64,000 nucleotides of DNA, taken from positions 1 to 64,000 of the forward strand of contig CANQBS010000004.1 in the NCBI GenBank assembly GCA_947589075.1, written 5' to 3'. Shown one piece after another: positions 1 to 8,187 of the stretch (positions within the stretch are counted from its first letter, which is position 1; each line of letters opens with the position of its first letter). The DNA comes from an uncultured Acetatifactor sp. GTDB lineage: Bacteria; Bacillota; Clostridia; Lachnospirales; Lachnospiraceae. The notes under the pieces are model-generated. The model had not been told where the DNA came from. It worked only from the letters and a program-made list of their open reading frames with translations, and searched no databases. The translations under genes were made by a program, and so were the position numbers.

Positions 1-2
1 CC

Positions 3-1019
3 CAGGGCTCCTACATCATGCCTTTGGGCTTTATGGGGGAAGATATCGTTTATGGGCTTGCCCGGCAGGAGGATGTGGCGACGGATTCTGTCGGCAGGAT
101 CTTTTATCCCATGTACCAGGTCGGGATCTGCAGTTCAGAGGGCGAAATCCTGAAGGAATTTGGCCATGACCGGATCTATACCATCGGATGTACCGTGATG
201 GAGAAGCAGATCGTTCTGGAACGCGTTCAGAAAAAGGAGGATGGCAGTTATCAGGAGACGGACCCTGAATATATCATGTCCAATGAGGAGGTATCGGCGG
301 CAAAAAACAATGTTGTGACTGCCGTGATCGATACTTATGAAAAGTATGTTCAGATCCAGGTAAAAAATGAAATTGACAGGAAGAGTCTTCAGGTCCAGAC
401 CCCCAGGGAGGTGGTATTCGAAGAAAGCCGCAATCTGGAAATTACGGGAGAAACGTCTGTTTCCAGATATTATGTCTGGGGAAAAGACGGAGTGGAAGGA
501 ATCTATGCGGATCCTGCAAAGGCTGTGGCCCGGGCTTATGAGGAAAACGGCTGCGTGCTGAACGAGGGAGGAGAACGTATCTGGATACGAGGCAACCGCG
601 TGACCCGCAATCAGATCATGGCGATCGGCGCAAAAGAGGTTCAGGAAGGGCAAAGCAGTCTTGCGGTCTGCCTGGATACTATTTTAAATTTTGAAGGCGT
701 TTACCGGAATTCCCAGATGCTGCTGGAGGAAGGGATGGATGTTCTTAAGATTCTGGAAGAAGGTCTGGAGGATGCGGATGTCCTGGATCTGACCGGCTGC
801 AGCCTGGATGCGGTGCTGTATTTTGTAAATCAGGACATTCCTGTCCTGGCGATTCTTGAGGATGGAGAAGCCCTTCTGATAACGGGCTTTAACGAATTAA
901 ACGTTGTATTAATGGAGCCTTCCACAGGAAGGCTGTACAGGAAGGGCATGAAGGATTCTGCCAGCCTGTTCGAAGAAAATGGGAATTGTTTTATTACGTA
1001 TGTCAAAAACAGGGATTAA
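3..1019 (+). CDS. 3' part of an uncharacterised protein with a C39-like C-terminal region
   Basis: The reading frame is open to the left window edge, so this is a C-terminal fragment; the ATG at 18 is internal to it. I do not recognise the family. The first ~150 residues read as beta-rich (IYTIGCTV, QIVLERVQK), which could be propeller-like repeats. The last ~120 residues (SSLAVCLDTIL, DVLDLTGCSLDAVLYFVN, DIPVLAILEDGEALLITGF) resemble the fold seen in C39/papain-like peptidase-like domains, with an early Cys but no clear complete catalytic set. That assignment is inference. It ends 77 bases before the next gene on the same strand and no terminator is visible between them. The location in the cell cannot be judged because the N-terminus is missing. 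Confidence 0.6.
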   Translation, partial: QGSYIMPLGFMGEDIVYGLARQEDVATDSVGRIFYPMYQVGICSSEGEILKEFGHDRIYTIGCTVMEKQIVLERVQKKEDGSYQETDPEYIMSNEEVSAAKNNVVTAVIDTYEKYVQIQVKNEIDRKSLQVQTPREVVFEESRNLEITGETSVSRYYVWGKDGVEGIYADPAKAVARAYEENGCVLNEGGERIWIRGNRVTRNQIMAIGAKEVQEGQSSLAVCLDTILNFEGVYRNSQMLLEEGMDVLKILEEGLEDADVLDLTGCSLDAVLYFVNQDIPVLAILEDGEALLITGFNELNVVLMEPSTGRLYRKGMKDSASLFEENGNCFITYVKNRD

Positions 1020-1096
1020 CAAATGAGGCGGGGACAGATGACTGCGGATCCTGCGGCAGGGCCGGGCGTCTGTTCATGTCCAAAGGGAGGTGTACA

Positions 1097-3739
1097 ATGA
1101 AGCTTCATCTTTTACAGAACAGGAAAAAAGAAGGTTATACCACATGGGGCTGTACCTGGAAAAAAGGGGAATGCCCCGGAGATTCCGGATTCCTCTGCAC
1201 AAACCGGGATGGCGGAAGGGTGCCCCTGCAAAGCAGGGTCACGGCTTACTGGCCGGATGGAAGCGTGAAATGGTCTGCCCATACTGCGGACAGCGAGACC
1301 CTGGATGACGAGATCCAGGTGAGGCCCCTTCCCCGGGGAACTTGTTCCTTGAAGGATATGGAGCCTGTAAGCGGAATGACGCTGGAAGAATCGGAAGATA
1401 CCTTTATCCTGCATTCCGGCAGGCTGACTGTGGTAATTGCGCCGAAGGCGGATGAATTGTTTGAATCCGCAGCGTGGGAAGGACGAATCTGTCTGCAGCA
1501 CGCCAAACCCGTGCTGCTTTTGGAGGAACCCTCTGTGCAGGGGGATTGTCAGGTGCGGATAAACAGACCTTACCATGCTGTGATCAAAGAGGTGGAATTT
1601 GAGGAAGAAGGGGCTTCGCAGACCATTCTGCGCTTCTCAGGATACCATGAGGACAGCAGGGGGGAACAGAGAATTCCCTTTATCATCCGCATGAAGGTAG
1701 GATTTGACAGCGGACGGATCGGATTTGTCCATACTTTCCTGTATGATGGGGATGAGGACAGGGATTTCCTGAAGGGAATCGGCCTGTCGGTACAGGTTCC
1801 CATGGAGGGCGCCCTTTACAACCGCCATGTGAAATTTACAGGGGACGCGGGAACCTTCCATGAAAGCGTGGCCCATATGATCGCCTGGCGTCCCAACCTT
1901 CCCCGAAAGTATTCGGAAATGCAGAACCGGGGGGAGAGACTTGAATTTACTGGAGATACGGCACAGTCCGTAGAGACCATGCTGGGACAGATGCCCTTCT
2001 GGAGTGAATATGATCTTTGTCAGGACAGCATGAATCATTTCGGCATCCGGAAAAAGATACAGGATGAGAACTGCTGTTATATAGACTGCCTTCACGGGAA
2101 CCGTTCCGAAGGCGGAGCTGCCGTGGGTTCTGAGGCGGGGTCCGTGCTTTTTGCGGTGAGGGATTTCTGGGAGACTTATCCTTCCGGAATTCAGGTAAAG
2201 GGTCTGGATACGGATGCGGCGGAAGCTTTTATCTGGCTTTGGTCCCCCAGGGCGGAGGCCATGGATTTTCGCCATTATGCGAACCGGGGATATAACCAGG
2301 TCTGCTACGAAGGCTATGATTACAAAGGAGCCAGCCCTTACGGGATCGCCAGCACCAGCGAATATTCCATGGCTTTGTGCGGTGAGCTGATCCCTTCCGA
2401 CGAAGTTCTGGAGAACTTTGCGGAGAGCGTCAGGAAACCGGCGCAATATGTAGGAACCCCGGAATATTATCATGAGTGCAGGGCTTTCGGTTACTGGTCT
2501 CTGCCGGATTTCGATACGGAAGTGGGGCGCTGGATCGAGGAACAGCTGAAACGCGCCTTTGAATTCTACAGACAGGAGGTGGATCAGAGGAACTGGTACG
2601 GGCTGTTCAATTACGGGGACTTCATGCATACCTATGAGCTGCCCCGGCATCAGTGGCGCTATGATGTGGGAGGCTATGCCTGGGATAATACGGAGCTGGT
2701 GCCCACCCTGTGGCTCTGGTATTATTTCCTGCGCACCGGCAGGGAGGAGGTCTTTACCCTGGCTGAGAAGCTTTCACGCCATACTTCGGAGGTGGATGTG
2801 TACCATATGGGGAAGTATAAAGGCCTGGGTTCCAGGCATAATGTCCGCCATTGGGGCTGTCCCTGCAAGGAGGCCAGGATCGCCATGGCGTCCCATCATC
2901 GGTTTTATTATTATATGACCGGGGACTACAGGATGGAGGATATTTTTGAAGAGCTGAAGGACAATGAATGGACTTTCCTGAACAAGGATCCTCTGGGAGA
3001 TTTTTATCAAAAGGAAAATATGGTATATCCCAGCCATGCCAGAAGCGGGCCGGACTGGTCCTCCCTCTGTGCCAACTGGATGACCCAGTGGGAGAGAAGC
3101 CAGGATACCGTTTACAGGGATAAAATCCTTACCGGAATGGAGGATATTAAAAATACGCCCTTAAGGCTGATCTCGGGGCCGGATTTCGAGTTTGATCCGG
3201 CGACAGTGCATCTTCGTTATATCGGAGAAAAGGTGACGGGAGGCGTTCATCTGCAGATCTGTATGGGGGCTCCCCAGATCTGGATGGAGATGGGGGATCT
3301 GCTGGAGGACGAGGAATGGAAGGATATGCTGGCTGAATACGGAAGGTTTTATTTCCTTCCGCCAGAGAAGAAACAGGAGGAATCCCGGGGTATGATCGGA
3401 AAAAGGAAATTTTCCTATCCTATGTTTGCCACCGGGATCGGCGCATACGGCGCCGCGAGGCACGAAAGCGAGGAGGAAGCCCTAAGGGTAGCCGGGGTGC
3501 TTCTGGGTTCCCTTTTGCGGGAAGGAGAGGAAGGGGGCTTTGAGACAGTGAGGGTGAAAAATGCCGGGAACCGGGAGGAACTGGTGGAAATTCCCTGGAT
3601 CTCCACCAATTTTACCGCTCAGTGGTGCCTAAACGCCATCGTAGCCCCGGACTTTATCAGAAAGTGGATGCCAAAGACCCTGGAGGAAGCGCTGAAGCTG
3701 ATCCGGGAGAAGGAGGGAGACTCCTTCAGAAAGGGATGA
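1097..3739 (+). CDS. PcRGLX/YetA-like exo-polysaccharide lyase family protein
   Basis: 880 aa. The start is placed at 1097, behind AAAGGGAGG seven bases upstream; the ORF track begins 37 codons earlier without a ribosome site. The N-terminus has the features of the PcRGLX/YetA family: a TWGCTWKKGE segment near residue 16 and YWPDGSVKWSAHT near 51, in the RIFT-barrel-like domain. A long centre and an aromatic-rich helical C-terminal half (YNQVCYEGYDYKG, WRYDVGGYAWDNTEL, HNVRHWGCPCKEARIAMASHH) fit the alpha/alpha-toroid part. Known members are rhamnogalacturonan exo-lyases. Substrate and mechanism here are inferred from family resemblance only. There is no signal peptide, so it is probably cytoplasmic and acts on imported oligosaccharides. 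It is convergent with bioY. Confidence 0.6.
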   Translation: MKLHLLQNRKKEGYTTWGCTWKKGECPGDSGFLCTNRDGGRVPLQSRVTAYWPDGSVKWSAHTADSETLDDEIQVRPLPRGTCSLKDMEPVSGMTLEESEDTFILHSGRLTVVIAPKADELFESAAWEGRICLQHAKPVLLLEEPSVQGDCQVRINRPYHAVIKEVEFEEEGASQTILRFSGYHEDSRGEQRIPFIIRMKVGFDSGRIGFVHTFLYDGDEDRDFLKGIGLSVQVPMEGALYNRHVKFTGDAGTFHESVAHMIAWRPNLPRKYSEMQNRGERLEFTGDTAQSVETMLGQMPFWSEYDLCQDSMNHFGIRKKIQDENCCYIDCLHGNRSEGGAAVGSEAGSVLFAVRDFWETYPSGIQVKGLDTDAAEAFIWLWSPRAEAMDFRHYANRGYNQVCYEGYDYKGASPYGIASTSEYSMALCGELIPSDEVLENFAESVRKPAQYVGTPEYYHECRAFGYWSLPDFDTEVGRWIEEQLKRAFEFYRQEVDQRNWYGLFNYGDFMHTYELPRHQWRYDVGGYAWDNTELVPTLWLWYYFLRTGREEVFTLAEKLSRHTSEVDVYHMGKYKGLGSRHNVRHWGCPCKEARIAMASHHRFYYYMTGDYRMEDIFEELKDNEWTFLNKDPLGDFYQKENMVYPSHARSGPDWSSLCANWMTQWERSQDTVYRDKILTGMEDIKNTPLRLISGPDFEFDPATVHLRYIGEKVTGGVHLQICMGAPQIWMEMGDLLEDEEWKDMLAEYGRFYFLPPEKKQEESRGMIGKRKFSYPMFATGIGAYGAARHESEEEALRVAGVLLGSLLREGEEGGFETVRVKNAGNREELVEIPWISTNFTAQWCLNAIVAPDFIRKWMPKTLEEALKLIREKEGDSFRKG

Positions 3740-3763
3740 TCCGCCGGGGAAACGTGGGTTCTG

Positions 3764-4342
3764 TCAGGATATTTCGAACTGGCGGACCCGCTTTCTTACC
3801 TGTGCACCTGTCAGGACTGCAAGGAACAGCTTTATGATCTCTCCGGGAAGATAGGGGATCACTCCTGCCCAAAGGGCGGCGTAAAAGCTGTAGTGAGCCA
3901 GATAAGCCAGCCACAGGGTTCCGAACAGGAAAAGGAGAACAGATCCAAACAGGATTCCGATCACATGCATAACGGGTTTGTTGGGGAAATGGTCTATGAA
4001 AAAGCCCCCCAAAAGCGCCAGGAAAATGTAGCCGATGAGGTATCCCCCGGTGGGACCCAGCGCTTTTCCGATCCCTCCGGTGAAGCCGGTAAATACCGGG
4101 GCTCCGGCGATCCCCAGCAGAAGGTAGATCAGAACGCTGATGGTACCCCTTTTCATGCCGGACACATAGACTACGAAGTAGACGGCCAGGGTTCCCAGGG
4201 ATATGGGGACCAGATGCATGGGAAGGGGAATGGAAACAGGACCCAGGATACAGATCACTGCGGTCATCAGACCTGTGAGCGCCAGCTCATGGGTCTTTTC
4301 TTTGGAGGGTGTTTTGGTGGGGGATGGGGTGGAAGTTTTCAT
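3764..4342 (-). CDS. bioY: Biotin transporter substrate-binding subunit BioY
   Basis: 192 aa membrane protein, the S component of the ECF-type biotin uptake system. The sequence has the BioY pattern: ELALTGLMTAVICILGPVSIPL at the first helix, GTLAVYFVVYVSGMKRG, then GAPVFTGFTGGIGKALGPTGGYLIGY, with about six hydrophobic segments. The shared ECF ATPase and T subunits are not in this window. GGAG lies just upstream of the ATG. A perfect 34-bp dyad matching BirA operators overlaps its promoter, so biotin-dependent repression is expected. It is a single gene, convergent with the lyase gene. Confidence 0.95.
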   Translation of the reverse strand: MKTSTPSPTKTPSKEKTHELALTGLMTAVICILGPVSIPLPMHLVPISLGTLAVYFVVYVSGMKRGTISVLIYLLLGIAGAPVFTGFTGGIGKALGPTGGYLIGYIFLALLGGFFIDHFPNKPVMHVIGILFGSVLLFLFGTLWLAYLAHYSFYAALWAGVIPYLPGEIIKLFLAVLTGAQVRKRVRQFEIS

Positions 4343-4411
4343 GGGGGTCTCCTTTTTTTAATTGGTTTTAGGTGGACGGGTGATCGGGGGTTTGTGATCA
4401 CCTGTTTTATT

Positions 4412-4440
4412 AGTATATAGGAAAGAAAAGAGATTGTCAA
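4412..4440 (-). promoter_or_regulatory. bioY promoter
   Basis: On the minus strand TTGACA, 17 bases, TATACT. The -35 hexamer lies inside the right half of the BirA-like operator. The leader of about 65 bases contains a GGTGATC/GATCACC hairpin (4379-4402). Confidence 0.8.
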
Positions 4441-4466
4441 CTATTAATATATAATTAGTTGACAAT
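4433..4466. promoter_or_regulatory. BirA operator upstream of bioY
   Basis: Perfect inverted repeat ATTGTCAACTA-N12-TAGTTGACAAT. Read as TTGTCAAC-N16-GTTGACAA it fits the Firmicute BirA operator pattern TTGTNAAC-N15/16-GTTNACAA. It overlaps the bioY -35 element, which suggests simple steric repression by holo-BirA. birA itself is not in the window. Confidence 0.8.
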
Positions 4467-4530
4467 TAAATCAACATTAAATCAAACATATCAAACAATT
4501 AATTGCAGCAGGACGGCGGGACCGGGCATG

Positions 4531-4564
4531 ATAAAAGAACCGCCGGACCTTTGGGGTTCGGCGG
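4531..4564 (-). terminator. Rho-independent terminator of the dnaD-dnaI-prs operon
   Basis: On the minus strand CCGCCGAACC, a short loop and GGTCCGGCGG (one G-T pair), followed by TTCTTTTAT. It lies 46 bases past the prs stop codon. Confidence 0.75.
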
Positions 4565-4609
4565 AGCGGTGATTTTGTTTTCAGTTTATGAATTTTACAA
4601 TTTTTTCTC

Positions 4610-5794
4610 TTACAGTTCTCCGTTCTTGTATCTGGCAACGATGTTTTGGATCCTTTCATTGGGGTTCAGCAGGTCGCTGATGGAAGAGTCGTGGTTCAGG
4701 GTGTCGATGATGTAGGCGATGTATTTGCTCATGTCGCAGTTGATGTACCATTCTCTCTGGAGGAGATCGGGAGTCTGGTATACCAGGTTGGTGGTGAGAA
4801 CCCTGGTGATGGTGCCGTCCCTGTATGCCGCGTCAAACTTGTCCAGTCCGTTGGTGAACAGTCCAAAGGTGGAGAAAACGAAGATTTTGGCGGCCTTGCG
4901 CTTTTTCAGTTCTCTGGCCACCTCCAGTACGCTGTCTCCGGAGGATATCATATCGTCGATGATGATCATATCCTTGCCTTCCACGCTGGAACCGAGGAAT
5001 TCGTGGGCCACAATGGGATTGCGTCCATTTACGATCTTGGTATAGTCCCTGCGCTTGTAGAACATTCCCATGTCCAGGCCCAGAACGTTGGCGATGTAGA
5101 TCGCCCGGCTCATACCGCCCTCGTCGGGGCTGATCACCATCATATGGCTGGAATCCAGCTGCAGGCCCTTTACGTTGCGTAAGAGTCCTTTGATAAACTG
5201 GTATGCGGGCCGCACCGTTTCAAAGCCATGGAGGGGGATCGCGTTCTGTACTCTGGGGTCGTGGGCGTCGAAGGTGATGATGTTGTCCACGCCCATGCGG
5301 ACCAGCTCCTGCAGGGCCAGGGCACAGTCCAGGGATTCTCTGGAGGTTCTCTTATGCTGGCGGCTTTCATACAGGAAGGGCATGATCACGGTGATGCGCC
5401 TTGCCTTGCCGCCCACAGCGGAAATCACACGTTTCAGATCCTGGTAATGGTCGTCAGGGGACATCCTGTTCTCGTGGCCGCAAAGCCGGTAGGTGAGGCT
5501 GTAGTTGCAGACATCCACCAGAAGATAAAGGTCGAAGCCCCGGGCAGATTCCATGATCATGCCCTTTGCCTCCCCGGAACCGAAACGGGGCACCTTGGCG
5601 TTCATCAGGTAAGAAGGGCGCTGATAGCCGGAAAAAGCAAGGGAATCCTTGTGCTCATTTTCCCGCTCTGTTCTCCATTTTACAAGATACTGGTCGATTT
5701 TTTCTCCGATGGGCTTGCAGCTCTCTAAGGCAATGATGCCCAAAGAGCCTACAGGAATGGTCTCCAGATTCCGTTTTTCTTCGCGGTTGGCCAT
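4610..5794 (-). CDS. prs: Ribose-phosphate pyrophosphokinase
   Basis: 394 aa. Makes PRPP from ribose 5-phosphate and ATP for nucleotide, histidine and tryptophan synthesis; cytoplasmic. The PRPP-binding loop MIIIDDMISSGDS is at about residues 276-288, the NIITFDAHDPRVQN segment carries the metal/ATP site near 171-184, and RQHKRTSRESL is the ATP-side flexible loop. It is about 75 residues longer than the classical ~315 aa enzyme, mostly at the N-terminus and in spacer segments. I take this for a long clostridial form. The start has GAGG upstream and lies 10 bases after the helicase-loader stop, so it is the last gene of that operon. Confidence 0.92.
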   Translation of the reverse strand: MANREEKRNLETIPVGSLGIIALESCKPIGEKIDQYLVKWRTERENEHKDSLAFSGYQRPSYLMNAKVPRFGSGEAKGMIMESARGFDLYLLVDVCNYSLTYRLCGHENRMSPDDHYQDLKRVISAVGGKARRITVIMPFLYESRQHKRTSRESLDCALALQELVRMGVDNIITFDAHDPRVQNAIPLHGFETVRPAYQFIKGLLRNVKGLQLDSSHMMVISPDEGGMSRAIYIANVLGLDMGMFYKRRDYTKIVNGRNPIVAHEFLGSSVEGKDMIIIDDMISSGDSVLEVARELKKRKAAKIFVFSTFGLFTNGLDKFDAAYRDGTITRVLTTNLVYQTPDLLQREWYINCDMSKYIAYIIDTLNHDSSISDLLNPNERIQNIVARYKNGEL

Positions 5795-5804
5795 TGAAAA
5801 ATCC

Positions 5805-6773
5805 TCACTTTCGCATACGTTTTTTGTAGATCCTGATATCCGGACCGGTCAGCTTGCAAAGAATATAATTGCTGGTCAGTCTTGAGAAAATTCTGTCTGA
5901 ATATCTGTCCCTTAACTCCTCAAGGCTTAAGTTCGTGGAGATGATGGTAGATTTACGGCGCAGCGCCCGTTCATTCAGACAGGCAAACAGCTGCGAGGTT
6001 ACAAAAGAATTGGTTACTTCCGTTCCCAGGTCGTCTATAATGATCAGGTCGCTTTCATAAAGATCCTGATAAAACTGGTATAAGTTCTCTTTTTCCCTGG
6101 AATCGAAATTATAGCGGGCCAGCCTGTCAAAAAGTCCGGAAGAACTGAAATAGATCACGGAGTAACCTTTATTTAAAAGTTCCTGGGCGATGCATCCGGA
6201 CAGAAAGCTTTTCCCAGTACCTACTGTACCATAAAAAAAGAGATTTTGGTAGTCTTTTTCAAAGTTTTGTGTAAAATCCATGGAGATTCTCACTGCTTCC
6301 TGGAACCGTTTCCGGTCCTCCCCCTCATAGTACTCAAAAGAGAGGGCAGAGAAATTCTCCTGACGGATCGTTTCCCGGATGTTGCTCTGCTGGTAAAGGA
6401 GGCTGATCTCTTTGCTGCGCAGGCAGTGGCATTTCTGGTTCTGGCCTGTGAGGTACCCGGTATCCCGGCAGTCCGGACAGTCGTAAATGGGATCGAGATA
6501 ATCCTCCGGGAATCCGGCTGCAAGCAGAAGGCTGCGTTTCCTGCCGCGGATCTCCGAAAGGGCGGCATGGAAGTCGGGGAGGCAGTCTTCATCCTCCAGC
6601 AGTCGTCTGCCGTAATCCAGGGAAATACGTCCTACAGACTGATCCAGTTCTTTGTATTCAGGCAGACAGGAATAGACCCGACTGAGCCGCTCCTCCAGCA
6701 GATGTCGGTTACGGTTCCGGGTCTCTTCATATCCCTTCATAATAGATTCGTATTGTTGGTTGGTTAGTGCCAC
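5805..6773 (-). CDS. dnaI: Replicative helicase loader ATPase (DnaC/DnaI type)
   Basis: 322 aa AAA+ ATPase that loads the DnaB-type helicase onto DNA. Residues 98-117 hold a Cys cluster (CPDCRDTGYL then CHC) typical of the N-terminal zinc-binding helicase-interaction domain of DnaI. Walker A GTVGTGKS is at about 182-189 and Walker B DLIIIDDLG at about 242-250, followed by sensor residues (TIISTNLS) and the arginine-finger region SDRIFSRL. The start is GTG, chosen because AAGGAG lies seven bases upstream. It sits between dnaD (32-base gap) and prs (10-base gap), forming a replication operon. Confidence 0.93.
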   Translation of the reverse strand: MALTNQQYESIMKGYEETRNRNRHLLEERLSRVYSCLPEYKELDQSVGRISLDYGRRLLEDEDCLPDFHAALSEIRGRKRSLLLAAGFPEDYLDPIYDCPDCRDTGYLTGQNQKCHCLRSKEISLLYQQSNIRETIRQENFSALSFEYYEGEDRKRFQEAVRISMDFTQNFEKDYQNLFFYGTVGTGKSFLSGCIAQELLNKGYSVIYFSSSGLFDRLARYNFDSREKENLYQFYQDLYESDLIIIDDLGTEVTNSFVTSQLFACLNERALRRKSTIISTNLSLEELRDRYSDRIFSRLTSNYILCKLTGPDIRIYKKRMRK

Positions 6774-6805
6774 AACGGATCTCCTTCAGCCTGAACTGTT
6801 ACGAT

Positions 6806-7855
6806 TTAATTGCTTAACAGTTCCCGCTCCAGTTCGTCGAAATTGTAGTCGTTCTGTTTAAACTGATTGAATTTATTGCCTGTACCTGCGTTCCTCACCG
6901 TATTTCTGCGTTTCTGCTGATACAGCTCGTCGATCCGCAGGATATCGGATTTCCTGTGGACGTTTTCTTTCAGCCAGCTGCTCAAGATGCTGTCCGCATA
7001 TTCAAAGCGGTGCTTGTCGGTAGCCAGAACCGTGCGCTCGCAGGCCTCGAAGATGATGTCCATGCCAAAGCCGTATTCCTTTAGCCAGCGGTTGATGAAC
7101 TCCAGCTCCTTTGCGGTGGGGGAGCCGCTCTTCCCCAGCTGGTCCATGATGGCGTAAACGGTTTTGTCATATCGTCCCACGATGGCCTTCGCCTGTTCGG
7201 GAGCGGTGATCCCCTGTTCCGCCCAGCTGATGGCTACCTTATCTATGTATTTAAAGTCTTTTTTGCCGCGGCTTACGCAGTAATCGAGCAGATAGTCGAT
7301 CAGATTCTCGGAAAAATGAAGCTCGTCCATAAAGAAGAGAATGGATTTCATCTCGGCCGGAGTCAGCGGCCTGCTAATATAAGCCTGAGCAATCGCCAGA
7401 AGCTCGGTTGTTTCTTTTCTGCTCTTGAATTCCGCAAGCTGGCTGGTTGTATAAACAGGCTTCCGGAAAGGGGAGGCTTCCGCTGGAACTTCTGCTTCCA
7501 GCGCAGCGCCGGCAGAGGAAAGTTCGGAAGGCAGATCCGCGTCAGGGGCGTCATGGTTTTCCTTCAGGTCCCGCAGATGGATGCCGGTGAGACTTCCTTC
7601 TCCGTCATACTCCAGGCTCAGAAGCTGCTTCTTTTCCCAGTATTTGAGGGCACGCATAACGTCCTTTTCCGTATGGTTGAACTTGTCCGCGATATCGGAC
7701 ACACTGATAGCCCGATTGGCATTCAGCATCCGGATCAGATACAAATATACCTTCAGCTGGGCGTCATTTGCATCCTTCATATAATGATCTATAAAATAGT
7801 TGGACACAACGGTGGAGTCCACATAATTGTCCCTGTAAATCGTTAAACGTGCCAT
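6806..7855 (-). CDS. dnaD: DnaD-like replication initiation protein
   Basis: 349 aa when started at the ATG at 7855, which follows GGAAAGGA. The ORF track adds 83 codons upstream, but those run through the promoter and DnaA-box region and are unlikely to be coding. The N-terminal ~95 residues form a winged-helix domain (YLYLIRMLNANRAISVSDIADKFN, TEKDVMRALKYWEKKQLL). An Ala/Pro-rich linker follows, then DnaD/DnaB-type C-terminal domains (residues ~195-330) containing the paired helices seen in primosome proteins (FEYADSILSSWLKENVH). The role is helping open origin DNA and recruiting the loader. It is first in the dnaD-dnaI-prs operon. Confidence 0.9.
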   Translation of the reverse strand: MARLTIYRDNYVDSTVVSNYFIDHYMKDANDAQLKVYLYLIRMLNANRAISVSDIADKFNHTEKDVMRALKYWEKKQLLSLEYDGEGSLTGIHLRDLKENHDAPDADLPSELSSAGAALEAEVPAEASPFRKPVYTTSQLAEFKSRKETTELLAIAQAYISRPLTPAEMKSILFFMDELHFSENLIDYLLDYCVSRGKKDFKYIDKVAISWAEQGITAPEQAKAIVGRYDKTVYAIMDQLGKSGSPTAKELEFINRWLKEYGFGMDIIFEACERTVLATDKHRFEYADSILSSWLKENVHRKSDILRIDELYQQKRRNTVRNAGTGNKFNQFKQNDYNFDELERELLSN

Positions 7856-7941
7856 TTTGCAAAATTCCTTTCCAGTAACCGGGCATCGGGCGGCAAAGAT
7901 CCGCAGCATTTTCCGTATACCGGCCCCCAACCCATGGAGAA

Positions 7942-7970
7942 AGTATAACATAAGTGTTACTGAATGAAAA
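7942..7970 (-). promoter_or_regulatory. Promoter of the dnaD-dnaI-prs operon
   Basis: On the minus strand TTTTCA, 17 bases, TATACT. The expected start lies about 80 bases before the dnaD ATG. A TAACA-CTTA-TGTTA dyad occupies the spacer. The DnaA-box cluster begins about 50 bases upstream. Confidence 0.55.
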
Positions 7971-8017
7971 TAGCAAAAGTGCCGGAAATAAATCTGTCCC
8001 TGAAAGGACAGCAAAAA

Positions 8018-8187
8018 TGTGGATATTGTGGATTCTGTGGACAGATTTGAAGTCCTGTCCGATTTTTGCGGATAAATCGGGCATTTCCCGACAGAATTCG
8101 ACAAAAAACTTATCCACAGTTTCCAACGAAAAATCCACAGCCGGCTTCCGGAGATTTCCGGTTCGCTGACTGTGGAAATGTGGATAA
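8018..8187. promoter_or_regulatory. DnaA-box cluster between murC and dnaD
   Basis: Two perfect DnaA boxes are present, TTATCCACA at 8110-8118 and TGTGGATAA at 8179-8187; the latter touches the murC stop codon. Three near-boxes stand head to tail with exactly 9-bp spacing: TGTGGATAT (8018), TGTGGATTC (8027), TGTGGACAG (8036). Further partial matches are AAATCCACA (8131) and TGTGGAAAT (8171). The 332-base gap between murC and dnaD (7856-8187) holds only this cluster, the dnaD promoter and a small CTGTCC/GGACAG hairpin near 7995. The likely role is DnaA control of the loader operon or DnaA titration; this is inferred. Confidence 0.65.

Noticed and set aside
4646-5728. Plus-strand ORFs opposite prs (178 aa, 166 aa and others)
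   Set aside because: Shadows of the prs gene; the prs frame has full family motifs and an operon context.
7856-8104. 83-codon N-terminal extension of DnaD in the ORF track
   Set aside because: It would place the promoter and several DnaA-box-proximal bases inside coding sequence; the ATG at 7855 has a ribosome site and gives a family-like N-terminus.
7856-8187. Chromosomal origin of replication
   Set aside because: DnaA boxes are present, but dnaA, dnaN, rnpA and rpmH are not nearby and no AT-rich unwinding element stands out. Regulation or titration is a better fit.
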